Below are positions 36,101 through 48,100 of a stretch of 64,000 nucleotides of DNA, in pieces. Position 1 is the first letter of the stretch. Every line of letters starts with the position of its first letter. This DNA is from Pectinophora gossypiella. Lineage: Eukaryota > Arthropoda > Insecta > Lepidoptera > Gelechiidae. The DNA lies in NCBI RefSeq assembly GCF_024362695.1, contig NC_065425.1, forward strand, positions 1,493,001 to 1,557,000, in the 5' to 3' direction. Under the pieces are notes generated by a model. It made no database searches. It saw nothing but the letters and a program-made list of their open reading frames with translations, and had not been told where the DNA came from. The position numbers and the translations under genes are program-made.

Positions 36101-39100
36101 AGACAGAGTCTCCTTTCATCAAGAAGAAGATAATTGCATCCTACAAAAAGAAATCTTGTAAAAAAAAGGGTATAGCGAGGTAAGGAAGACGAAATGGCCC
36201 CCATGGCCCATGACGGAATTATCATTTGTACTGGTATTGGCACTCTAAAAGAATACGAAATGTAAGGTCGTTGACCCCTGACCTTGACCTGTCTTTGAGA
36301 TATTCGAGAAAGTTCGTACGCGCGCCGAGTTTTTTCAATTTTTTTTTTCCGAAAAACTATAAAAGCTAGAAGGATGGAACCAATTGCGTATAATTAGGGA
36401 TACTTTGAAAAATATTCTGTATTTTTTTCAGAGTTCTGGTGAAATGACAACTGTGCAAAATAATTAAACAAAATATAGATATATTTTTTTAGTACTGTTC
36501 TGTTATGTTTACCGCGCCAAAAAAAATATATAATACTCTTTGATTTATATACTTACACCACACAAAAACTGATCAAAATCAAAGAGGCGCTTCTTGAGTA
36601 ATTATGAATTTACTTAGTGTGCGTACGGCTGGTAGGAACTAATTAAAGAGGTCGTTTTTAGATTAATTATTATAATTACATGTTAAACATAATTTCAATC
36701 ATCATCATCACTATTTTCATTTATTACAACATTGATTGCATCATTTGAAAATATTTTCGACAGAATTTCAGCAGGACGTAAAATGCGAGATAGATATCTC
36801 TCATGAGCTAAATAATATAATTATTACACTTGCGACATATGAAAATCGACTTTCGAAAATCATATTCTGGGCAAAAGAAAACCCATTTATGCAAACCGTT
36901 TACAATCTGTACTACGAACGGGTTTATAGTTGATTTTGGTGGGCCACGATTTCGACGTAATAGAGTTTTAAGTTTAGCATCCTGTAACACTTTCTTCATA
37001 ATAGTGGCATCATTTTCCGTACCATAAATTGGCCCCATTTAGGCCATCTTTTGCCCAGAATACGATTTTCGCAAGTCGATTTTCACATGTCGCAAGTGTA
37101 ATAATTATATTATTTAGCTCATGAGAGATATCTATCTCGCATTTTACGTCCTGCTGAAATTCTGTCGAAAATATTTTCAAATGATGCAATCAATGTTGTA
37201 ATAAATGAAAATAGTGATGATGATGATTGAAATTATGTTTAACATGTAATTATAATAATTAATCTAAAAACGACCTCTTTAATTAGTTCCTACCAGCCGT
37301 ACGCACACTAAGTAAATTCATAATTACTCAAGAAGCGCCTCTTTGATTTTGATCAGTTTTTGTGTGGTGTAAGTATATAAATCAAAGAGTATTATATATT
37401 TTTTTTGGCGCGGTAAACATAACAGAACAGTACTAAAAAAATATATCTATATTTTGTTTAATTATTTTGCACAGTTGTCATTTCACCAGAACTCTGAAAA
37501 AAATACAGAATATTTTTCAAAGTATCCCTAATTATACGCAATTGGTTCCATCCTTCTAGCTTTTATAGTTTTTCGGAAAAAAAAAATTGAAAAAACTCGG
37601 CGCGCGTACGAACTTTCTCGAATATCTCAAAGACAGGTCAAGGTCAGGGGTCAACGACCTTACATTTCGTATTCTTTTAGAGTGCCAATACCAGTACAAA
37701 TGATAATTCCGTCATGGGCCGTGGGGGCCATTTCGTCTTCCTTACCTCGCTATACCCTTTATCGACATTAATTGTAAGTAAATTTAATTTTATCGACATA
37801 TTACTAAAGTGAAACCCAACACTAGGCAATGAAAAACTTGTGACAACCTACGAAATTACGAAACAATTTTTGTATATGCGTCTTTGTCTAACATTACGCC
37901 GGTTCCGTAAGATAAAGTAGAGCAGAATTATAGAGTTCTGTTGCTATTTTAGCCTTCCTTCTATGCTTTAGTTATTGTTCTGAGCATATTGCCGCCATCA
38001 CCGCTGTCATCGTATTCGCTTGAAATGAGTTTCGCCGATTCCATCGCTCCGAACATCGCCGTTGTATTTCTTGAAGTTGTCGCACTTGACGCTGGTTCAT
38101 TCTGAGATTGATAAGATTGGCGCCACTGCGATCTTCCGTTCACATTCGGTCTTCCGAAATTCCATGATGCCTTATAATTTCCGTTGCTTCGCGATTGGCT
38201 ATTATTCGTCATTTCCGTCTTATTTTTGCATGATGTAGCAATATGTCCGAACTCATTGCACTTGTAGCATTTTGCCCCCTTACTTTTGTTAGGACAATCC
38301 GTCGATGAATGACCCTTATCTCCGCAGTTGTAACAACGTATGAAAGTAGTTTTGTTTTCATGATGATTTTGTTTTTCTTGACGTTCTTGATATTGTTTTC
38401 TTGTCTTAGCTTTCAATAATTCGTACACTTGTATTTTTTCCTTGAGTTCTCCATAGGTCTTAATTCCGTATAGCATGATTTTGTTCGATTCTAAATCCAT
38501 AATTCCGTCAACTATATATTTTATAGCGACATAGTCGGGAAGTTTTCCTCTTTTTCCCAACTCCTTCATAACTAAAAGATAGTCCAAACAACTTTCATCT
38601 TTTTTCTTTTTCCGTGCGCTCATTAGCTCATGTATCGCCTTAGCATCTAATGTGCTTGAAAATTCCTTGGATATAGCTGTTTTTAGGTCGTCCCATGTCT
38701 TGAAAGTTTTTTCTGATTTTAGCCACAACTCTGCAGTACCGGTAAGTGAACGTCGCGCTACGAGCAGTTGCTGTAATGGAGTCCATCCGAAGATTTCTGC
38801 ATTATCTTCGATCTCAGATATCCATTTATCCACGGAATACGTTCCATCTTGTCCATTAAACCGGTTCACCAGGTCTGCCGTCATTGCTAACATGGTGGAT
38901 TGTGGTTGCTGAGTGGCTTCGTAATAATCACCTTTTTCCCTTGACATCATTAATCCGTGTTACAAATATCCTTGTCGTCGTAAAACAGTTGTTGATCGCC
39001 TTGTAATTATCAAATATATTTCGCCGCGCCGCCACCTTTCCGACACGTGCTGAATGTCTGCGCCCTCTTCTTTAGACGAGCCCCCAAAATTGTGGGATCG

Positions 39101-42100
39101 TCGGGCGAGAATTAAACACGTTAGCACCTTTAACACCTTTTTTTATTGTTTCCTTCTTAATAAGCGCGCAGACATTACACTTTTTTTAATTGAAAATATT
39201 AACGATTAACGCAGATCAAAAAATAACACCCTTCCACCTCGACTCTCACCCAACGTCTCTTTTTAAAAATCAGTCATCTCAATCCGTTCACACCGTTCAT
39301 TTCACTCCGTTCATTTCAAGTCACTCATCCATCTTTTCTTTATTCATCTTCGTTTAGAAATCAACATTCAGCCTCTTACTTATCCCACATTAATATATTC
39401 GATAACGCCTAAGTATATGAATTAGCACCAATGTTTATTTAAGGCGCCGCGTATTATAAAAAAATCTTAGTAAACCGCTTGGGAAGTTGCGAACGCCTAA
39501 GACTCCGCAAGCGTCACATATTTGTAAAAAGAACTAGAAATAAATTATTTTTATAAATAAAAAAGCATCGATCCGCCAGTGGCCTGGGGTTAAAATGGCC
39601 ACATCGAAGCAATTCATCTAAAAAAGCAATATTGCTATTTGACATTTGGTTGCATTGCGCACTTACTTTTATATGCGCAAATGTCAAATTGCAATATTGC
39701 TTTTTTAGATGAATTGCTTCGATGTGGCCATTTTAACCCCCCTGTACCCTGTTTGTCAAAACTTACAAGCCATGTAATACTTACAAGATTTTTTCTTGTA
39801 AAAATTTTCATTGTTGCAAGAATGTGTTTACCAAAACTACTATAAATTACATGTTACAAGTGTCAATATTTATTTCCTTTTATATTTTACAATCCCTTTA
39901 CTTTTTTGACAAACGTATTCTTGACATGATATTCTTTACAATTTTTGTAAATCTGTTCGTATACTTACTACATTTTACTGTTTCTAGCATGTGAAACAAA
40001 TTAAAATTATAAAACACTGTAACTTCTCGTCTCACTAAAGGGTATAGCGAGGTAAGGAAGACGAAATGGCCCCCATGGCCCATGACGGAATTATCATTTG
40101 TATTGGTATTGGCACTCTAAAAGAATACGAAATGTAAGGTCGTTGACCCCTGACCTTGACCTGTCTTTGAGATATTCGAGAAAGTTCGTACGCGCGCCGA
40201 GTTTTTTGCATAAATGGGTTTTCTTTTGCCCTAAATACGATTTTCGCAAGTCGATTTTCATATGTCGCAAGTGTAATAATTATATTACTTAGCTCATGCG
40301 AGATATCTATCTCGCATTTTACGTCCTGCTGAAATTCTGTCGAAAATATTTTCAAATGATGCAGTCAATGTTGTAATAAATGAAAATAGTGATGATGATG
40401 ATTAAAATTATGTTTAACATGTAATTATAATAATTAATCTAAAAACGACCTCTTTAATTAGTTCCTACCAGCCGTACGCACACTAAGTAAATTCATAATT
40501 ACTCAAGAAGCGCCTCTTTGATTTTGATCAGTTTTTGTGTGGTGTAAGTATATAAATCAAAGAGTATTATATATTTTTTTTGGCGCGGTAAACATAATAG
40601 AACAGTACTAAAAAAATATATTTATATTTTGTTTAATTATTTTGCACAGTTGTCATTTCACCAGAACTCTGAAAAAAATACAGAATGTTTTTCAAAGTAT
40701 CTCTAATTATACGCAATTAGTCCCATCCTTCTAGCTTTTATAGTTTTTCGGAAAAAAAAATTTGAAAAAACTCGGCGCGCGTACGAACTTTCTCGAATAT
40801 CTCAAAGACAGGTCAAGGTCAGGGGTCAACGACCTTACATTTCGTATTCTTTTAGAGTGCCAATACCAGTACAAATGATAATTCCGTCATGGGCCATGGG
40901 GGCCATTTCGTCTTCCTTACCTCGCTATACCCTTTAATTGTGCGCCTGCCGGCAGAGGACAGCGGTCTTATTTCTTTCTTACAGTGTGTAGATGTATCTT
41001 TGTAACATCTACCCACTGTACCGGACACTCGATATAAAAATCCCACTCTTACCTTTTTTTTGACGTGACATATTGTAGATTTGCCGCAGATGGCATTAAC
41101 TACTTGGCCGGACAGATGGGGAGCGCTGAAGGCTCTCACCCGGTGCAACGTTTAAGACAACAGGCCTGTGCCCAGTTGGGCGCGAACCTCGGCTCAGGGC
41201 GTCGTCTGAGAGGAAAAATATTTGAAATAATTCATCGACCCTAGTGGGTGGATTGTGATAAGCGCTGATTGAAGGAAATTGTCGACCACGTCGGCGGGGT
41301 CGGTATCGGGGTCCTGAAGTCCACTCTTACCGTGTAGTGTGACTCCTACGTCAAAATAGCCACTACCTTGTGCCGCTACTTTATTCTAAAAAAAAAAACT
41401 TACCTACGTACAAGGTTCCAAAATTAGACTACCTAACTATCAATGGAATGCAATTACCTATTTGCATATTAAATATAGACGACCTCCTGTCTAAGAAAAA
41501 AAAAACACTCAATCATCTGAGTATGTTATTATATCTAGCTAATGTTTTAACTAGATCAGTGCCGTGTTTATCAAAACTTACAAGTTTACAAGCTGCAAGT
41601 TACATGTACGTGTAAATTACGTTTGTCAAAAAAGTAAAGGGATTGTAAAATATAAAAGGAAATAAATATTGACACTTGTAACATGTAATTTATAGTAGTT
41701 TTGGTAAACACATTCTTGCAACAATGAAAATTTTTACAAGAAAAAATCTTGTAAGTATTACATGGCTTGTAAGTTTTGACAAACAGGGTACAGGGGGGTT
41801 AAAATGGCCACATCGAAGCAATTCATCTAAAAAAGCAATATTGCTATTTGACATTTGGTTGCATTGCGCACTTACTTTTATATGCGCAAATGTCAAATTG
41901 CAATATTGCTTTTTGAATTGCTTCGATGTGGCCATTTTAACCCCCCTGTACCCTGTTTGTCAAAACTTACAAGCCATGTAATACTTACAAGATTTTTTCT
42001 TGTAAAAATTTTCATTGTTGCAAGAATGTGTTTACCAAAACTACTATAAATTACATGTTACAAGTGTCAATATTTATTTCCTTTTATATTTTACAATCCC

Positions 42101-45100
42101 TTTACTTTTTTGACAAACGTAATTTACACGTACATGTAACTTGCAGCTTGTAAACTTGTAAGTTTTGATAAACACGGCACTGATCTAGTTAAAACATTAG
42201 CTAGATATAATAACATACTCAGATGATTGAGTGTTTTTTTTTTCTTAGACAGGAGGTCGTCTATATTTAATATGCAAATAGGTAATTGCATTCCATTGAT
42301 AGTTAGGTAGTCTAATTTTGGAACCTTGTACGTAGGTAAGTTTTTTTTTTTAGAATAAAGTAGCGGCACAAGGTAGTGGCTATTTTGACGTAGGAGTCAC
42401 ACTACACGGTAAGAGTGGACTTCAGGACCCCGATACCGACCCCGCCGGCGTGGTCGACAATTTCCTTCAATCAGCGCTTATCACAATCCACCCACTAGGG
42501 TCGATGAATTATTTCAAATATTTTTCCTCTCAGACGACGCCCTGAGCCGAGGTTCGCGCCCAACTGGGCACAGGCCTGTTGTCTTAAACGTTGCACCGGG
42601 TGAGAGCCTTCAGCGCTCCCCATCTGTCCGGCCAAGTAGTTAATGCCATCTGCGGCAAATCTACAATATGTCACGTCAAAAAAAAGGTAAGAGTGGGATT
42701 TTTATATCGAGTGTCCGGTACAGTGGGTAGATGTTACAAAGATACATCTACACACTGTAAGAAAGAAATAAGACCGCTGTCCTCTGCCGGCAGGCGCACA
42801 ATTTTTAGTGAGACGAGAAGTTACAGTGTTTTATAATTTTAATTTGTTTCACATGCTAGAAACAGTAAAATGTAGTAAGTATACGAACAGATTTACAAAA
42901 ATTGTAAAGAATATCATGTCATAATAAGGATTGAAAGTCAAGTAAGTAGAACTAAATAATTATAATTTGTCATCAAAATAGTCACGTTTTGTCAGAAAAT
43001 AATTTTTGAATATATTAGTATTATTGAAGTCACAGGTTTTGGTATTTTGTTATAAATCTTTTTTTTATTATTTATTTATTAATGGATCACTTACAGCTAT
43101 GCACATTATAACATTTAGTTAGGACATAATTAAACAAAGTAAAACAGTACTAATGTGTAAGCCAATTACAAGTGAACACAACATTTATCATAAAAGAAAA
43201 CAACATCTAGTCTGTTGAGGCTAACTTCTCAGCAGCTAAAAACTCACTATTAATAACATTAATCATATTATTGCACTAGTTGATACAAAAGTCTTTGTTG
43301 ATATACTAAATACACTTTTACCAAAAAGAGCTGTTTTAAAACTTTGCAGACGGTTCTGTTGATCGCGACGTCGTGCGCAACGCGGATATATTTTTCCGGA
43401 CGAGTGGAGTAGAAACTTAGGCCCGTATTTATAAACCGCTCTTATCTCTGAGATCAATCTTGAGTGAGCTCTTAAGATGACGTCCTTATTAATAAACGGA
43501 ACTTAAGTGCGCGTTTAGGGTTCCGATATCAACTGAGTGACGCCGTATTAATAAACGAAACTCGGCTCTCAAGAGTGCTCTTAAGATGTTACTTAAGATC
43601 GTGTTTGCTGAGTGCCGTCAAACCGTGACTTGAGTGCGGGTTTTGTGATCTCGTGATAATGGAATTAGAAAATATTTTATAAGAAATCAATTATTACGAC
43701 GAAGATGCATATCGTTTGCCAAATGTTTATATCAGGGACGCCGAAAATCCCTTTGAAATGCGAGCGGATCGGTTCCAGAAAAGATACAGATTCTGCCAAG
43801 ATTGGCAGAATCTGTACTTATTGTTTATAACATCGTTACTGAGAAGTGACAAAGTATGAACTATTTGCTCATACTTGTATGGCGCGCGTGGAGCGTTCCC
43901 TTGGCCCTTCCAACCTCTTTCCTCTATTCCGTGATCATTATTATGTGTGACGTCACTCACCGTTCAGACTCGAGGTTGGCCTTGCTTTGTTCCAGCAGGG
44001 TGTATTTCTTCGCCTGGGACGCGTTCTGTTTCATCAGCTTGGACACCTCGTTGCGCAAGCGCGTGCCGTCGTCTATATTGTTCTGTTGGTAAGAAATCAT
44101 ACATCATCGTCATCATCAGCCCATTAGCGTGCCCCACTGCTGGGGCACGGGCCTTCCCTATGGATGGATAGGGAGATCGGGCCTTAAACCACCACGCGGG
44201 CCCAGTGCGGATTGGTGGTTATTAACGACTGCTAATGCAGCCGGGACCAACGGCTTAACGTGCCTTCCGAAGCACGGAGGAGCTCGAGATGAAAACTTTT
44301 TTTTGTGGTCATATCCTATGACCGGCCTTTGCGAATGTTTCTTAACTTCAACAATCGCAGACCGAGCGCGTTTGCCGCTGCGCCACCGAGCTCCTCACTA
44401 AATTAGTGTCTTAGTGTCTACTAAGACATACTAAATATTTAGGCCAAATTACAGAAATTGTATTTTTTTTAAGAACGTCTAGTGCCCTGTGCCGAGCTTT
44501 TTCTTTCAGCTTCTTTTCCCCGGCTATACAGGTTGAGAAGCTGCAGTAGTTTTATGCGGATGGGTCTATCGAAAATAAAATGTATATATTATATAACTTA
44601 CTTATGCCCAGCAGTGGGCGTCGTACGGCTGATGATGATGATATAACTTACCTAAATACTTATTGAGTTGATACTATTTATACATACATACATCAACTCA
44701 CGCCTATTTCCCACTGGGGTAAGCAGAAACTATGGAATTCCGTTTGCTTCGATCCTAACACACTTCTCTTGTTTCCTCCACATTCATCAATCGTTTCATA
44801 CACGCACGCCGGTTTAGATTAGATCGTACTGATCCTTTTCTAAGGACATCTCCAATTTGGTCAATGTAAGTCCTTCTAGGTCTTCCTCTGCCCTACCATC
44901 AACTTTCGCTTTATATTCCGCTTTCGTAATCCTATTATCCTTCATCCGCTTTACGTGTCCAAACCAACTTAACATTCCCTTCTCAATCTTAGTCACTATA
45001 TCGTCTTTTACACCACATCTTTCTCTTATCACACTGTTTCTACTATTTGTATTGATTTGTTCGTAATGTTAGATACTATTTATATCTTTATGAGGTATAA

Positions 45101-48100
45101 TTATGAGATTAAACGAACTTAATGCCGAAAATAACTTCGTGCAAAATGAATGTCACTAAAAGTGACAAAAAATGTCGCCTACTGTGATTAATTTTAAAAA
45201 ATGTTATTTGGCATGAATAGGCTAGCAGCCGCCAAAATTACGTCATTTTATAAAAAAAACTGAAAGTTTCTGTGCGTACTGTATAAGACGTAGACTACAC
45301 TGTTTTAATTAACCTCTCGAACAAGGAGCGAGTATAGGTAATTGATTGTTATAGTATTGAGTATTTACTGTTTAAGTCTGCCTAACCAGGAAGACGCATA
45401 GATCGAAGAAACGCAACGCATATACTTATTTATAAACACTCTCTTTGTCTCAACACATGATTGCAATACGATAACATTAATGCAGATTTTATTCTTCATG
45501 CATACTAGATAGTAGATATCATAGAATAAGGAATACGTGTAGAACGGCAACTCTCCGCTCCCCACCAGCGCCTGAGCTAGGTTTACCTTACCGCTCCTCG
45601 AACATAATTTAGTCTTGAATCGTGAAAGCTGCGCGCGGACCCTTGTTTTTATTTTTTTATCAGTTTAGTTTATATTGTTCGAATTTTGAAATTGGACGCC
45701 GATGCTCTTTCATCTGATTCGGATATTTAACCTCACAGTAATTGTCCGCGTCGGTGCGCCTTCGTAGCGCCTATTAATATTTATGGTGATTATTTACCAA
45801 ATCATGCTAAGAATTTGCAAATGAACCTAAGCTAATTGCTTATTGTAAAAATAATGTGGATGCTAATAATTAGTTCAGTTTTTTTTTTTTGACGTGACTT
45901 ATTGTAGATTTGCCGCAGATGGCATTAACTACTGGGCCGGACAAATAAAGCCTATTTATTTATATTGTGAACCTTCATTGTTTCATTTTTATGTTTGTGA
46001 TTTGTGTGGTAACATACATACATAAACTCAAGCCTATTTCCCACCGGGGTAAGCAGAGACTATAGAATTCGATTTGCTTCGATCCTGACACACTTCTCTT
46101 GCTTCCTCCACATTCATCAATCGCTTCATATACGCACGCCGGTTCAGAGTAGATCGTATTAAACCTTTTCTAAGGACATCTCCAATTTGGTCATCATAAG
46201 TCCTTCTCGGTCGGTTGTGTGGTAAATAAATATTAATTGATGATTTTAAAAGCTTCTTTCGTAAATAGTACTATCTACCTAAGTCAGTGAAAGGTTAAAT
46301 TAGGTACTTATTATAATTCGCAGCCCTCAGTCGTCACACACACAGTTGCGCGTGTTGATAATGTAAATGTGTAAAGGTTGTTTGTTTGAAGTGTGGTAGA
46401 TATGTAACTGCATGTCAATATTAATGTTAAGTAATAAGTCCTTCATATTAGTTTCCGCCTGGTTACTCTTTCTGTATTTCTAAATTTGGATTCATTCTAG
46501 TTTAGCGAATTTGGACCAATTTGTAAAACTAGACATAAATTACATTGGAATGTAAATCAACATTTCATTTTATAATTTAGTCAGGTACGTAGGTAGTAAA
46601 TTAGTACCAATGTCTTGTATAAAATAGATAGTTACTTAGTTAATTATTTTCAATATTTTGTGACCAATGCTGGTGACACCTACCACGTTCATCGGTCTAA
46701 CCATTGATACACCTACTACTACTAGTTACGGCCTCCGTGGTTCAGTGGTTGAGCGTTGGGCTCACAATCCGGAGATCCCGAGTTCGAATCCCGGTGGGGA
46801 CATATCACAAAAATCACTTTCTGATTCCTAGTTTGGTTAGAACATTACAGGCTGATCACCTGATTGTCCAAAAAGTAAAATGATCCGTGCTTCGGAAAGC
46901 ACGTTAAGCCGTTGGTCCCGGTTAGTACTTACTGATGTAAGTAATCGCTACATGAGCCATGTCAGGGACCTTTGGCGGCTCAATAATAACCCTGACACGG
47001 AATCATCTTACTTTTTCGGATGATCAGGTGATTCAAGCCTGCAAAGTCCTTAACAAACATAGGACAGTCTCACAGAGTGATTTCGATAATGATTCCTATC
47101 GGGAATCGAACCTGGAACTCCCGATCGTGAGTTTGACGCTCTAACCACTAGACCACACAGGTTCATATTATTTTACTTATATTATTAATTAAAAAATAAT
47201 GTTATACAGGATCTCCATACCTTGAGCTCCTTGCTGGTGTGTACGAGGGTGGTCTTGGTCTTCTCAAACTCTGTGTGCACCTTCTCGAGTTGGTCCCGGA
47301 ACTGCGTGGCGCGCGAGGTAGCTGACTCCTGCTCCGAGATTGCCGCCTCCAGGCGAGCCGTCATATCCTTGATGGTCTTCTCGCGCCGCTCCAGAAGCTT
47401 CTCTGTTTTCGTTAGCTGGTGGAATAATTGGGGTAAATAAGCATTATTCATTAGAATAGAAGCCATGGAACTCCAGACAGAAGAACGCTTGACTCTCCCT
47501 GTCAGGTCGAATCCCAGCACCGGCTTAGGGTCAAGTTCTGCAGAAGATCGTTGACCGCCATCAGGGTGCAACATATTCCGTATCCTGATGGGGCTGCCAA
47601 GATTCTGTAGCACCTGTTGGCACTGTTGCAAGTGCCATGATCACGGGATGACTGATGAGATTGGAGTGGAGTAGGTAGATCCATAATTTTCTACGGGCAG
47701 TGTCGAAATATCGGGAGTCTCATATCCCCATTTAAACGCGGTAAGAACCCGTTATTATGTGCTTTAATTATGATAATGGCCCCGATTCCTGCAGACACCG
47801 CCTAATTTTATTTTAAGTTATATCCGTCATTTTCATATCCGTCGAAAAGGAAAGGGACGGATGATTCACAGCTCTTAATTTTAGGAAGAATGAGTAAATG
47901 AATGAATAACCCGGGCGAATCAAAAGGTACGTCGCTGGTATGCAATCCGTTTGACGTGCTGTCTACTTAACTGTGTCGGGTTATTGACGGATGTTAAATT
48001 TTTAGTTTGGTTTAGATTTGTGCTTAAAATTGACGTGTGTTCCATAAATTTTATGCTTGTCGATTACCCGTCCCTTTCCTTTTCAGCGGATAAGAAAATG

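Larger units (their letters stand above)
33882..37984 (+). mobile_element. P-like THAP DNA transposon inserted in the gypsy gag/pol junction
   Basis: Inverted repeats of 40 bp (33882-33921 and 37945-37984, ends ctcagaacaataactaaagc) are flanked by the 8-bp duplication CATATTGC at 33874-33881 and 37985-37992. Inside are a spliced THAP-domain ORF, a possible coiled-coil exon near 35190-35284, an inverted second copy of the first THAP exon, and a large foldback element. THAP domain, 8-bp duplication and TIR length fit the P superfamily. No catalytic RNase-H-like domain of P type is seen, so it is non-autonomous. Confidence 0.75.
29687..39389 (-). mobile_element. Ty3/gypsy LTR retrotransposon, nearly intact
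   Basis: Two 299-bp LTRs start TGTGGGATCG and end TATCCCACA, flanked by TTAA (29683-29686 and 39390-39393). By eye the LTRs are identical, implying a recent insertion. The order on the minus strand is 5' LTR, tRNA-Pro-type primer site, gag (38950-37961), pol (33876-30730), 3' LTR. The PR, RT, RNase H, integrase order places it in Ty3/gypsy. No env-like ORF is seen. The gag/pol junction is split by a P-like transposon (33882-37984). It sits inside CFAP58 intron 8, sense to the host gene. Confidence 0.95.

Noticed and set aside
36736..37038. Small ORFs in the foldback element as host genes
   Set aside because: They are arm sequence or transposase scraps and repeat at 40035-40355.
29687..39389. 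Endogenous retrovirus with envelope
   Set aside because: The only long ORFs in the element are gag and pol; no env-like ORF lies between pol and the 3' LTR, so it is treated as a plain Ty3/gypsy retrotransposon.
41370..42369. Identical 81-residue ORFs on both strands
   Set aside because: They are mirror images in the two arms of the palindrome with no conserved domain.
46732..46802. Possible tRNA genes (A and B boxes at 21722, 46732, 53440, 50461, 60900)
   Set aside because: Each continues into a repeated SINE body and the cloverleaf arms do not pair properly, so they are SINE heads, not functional tRNAs.
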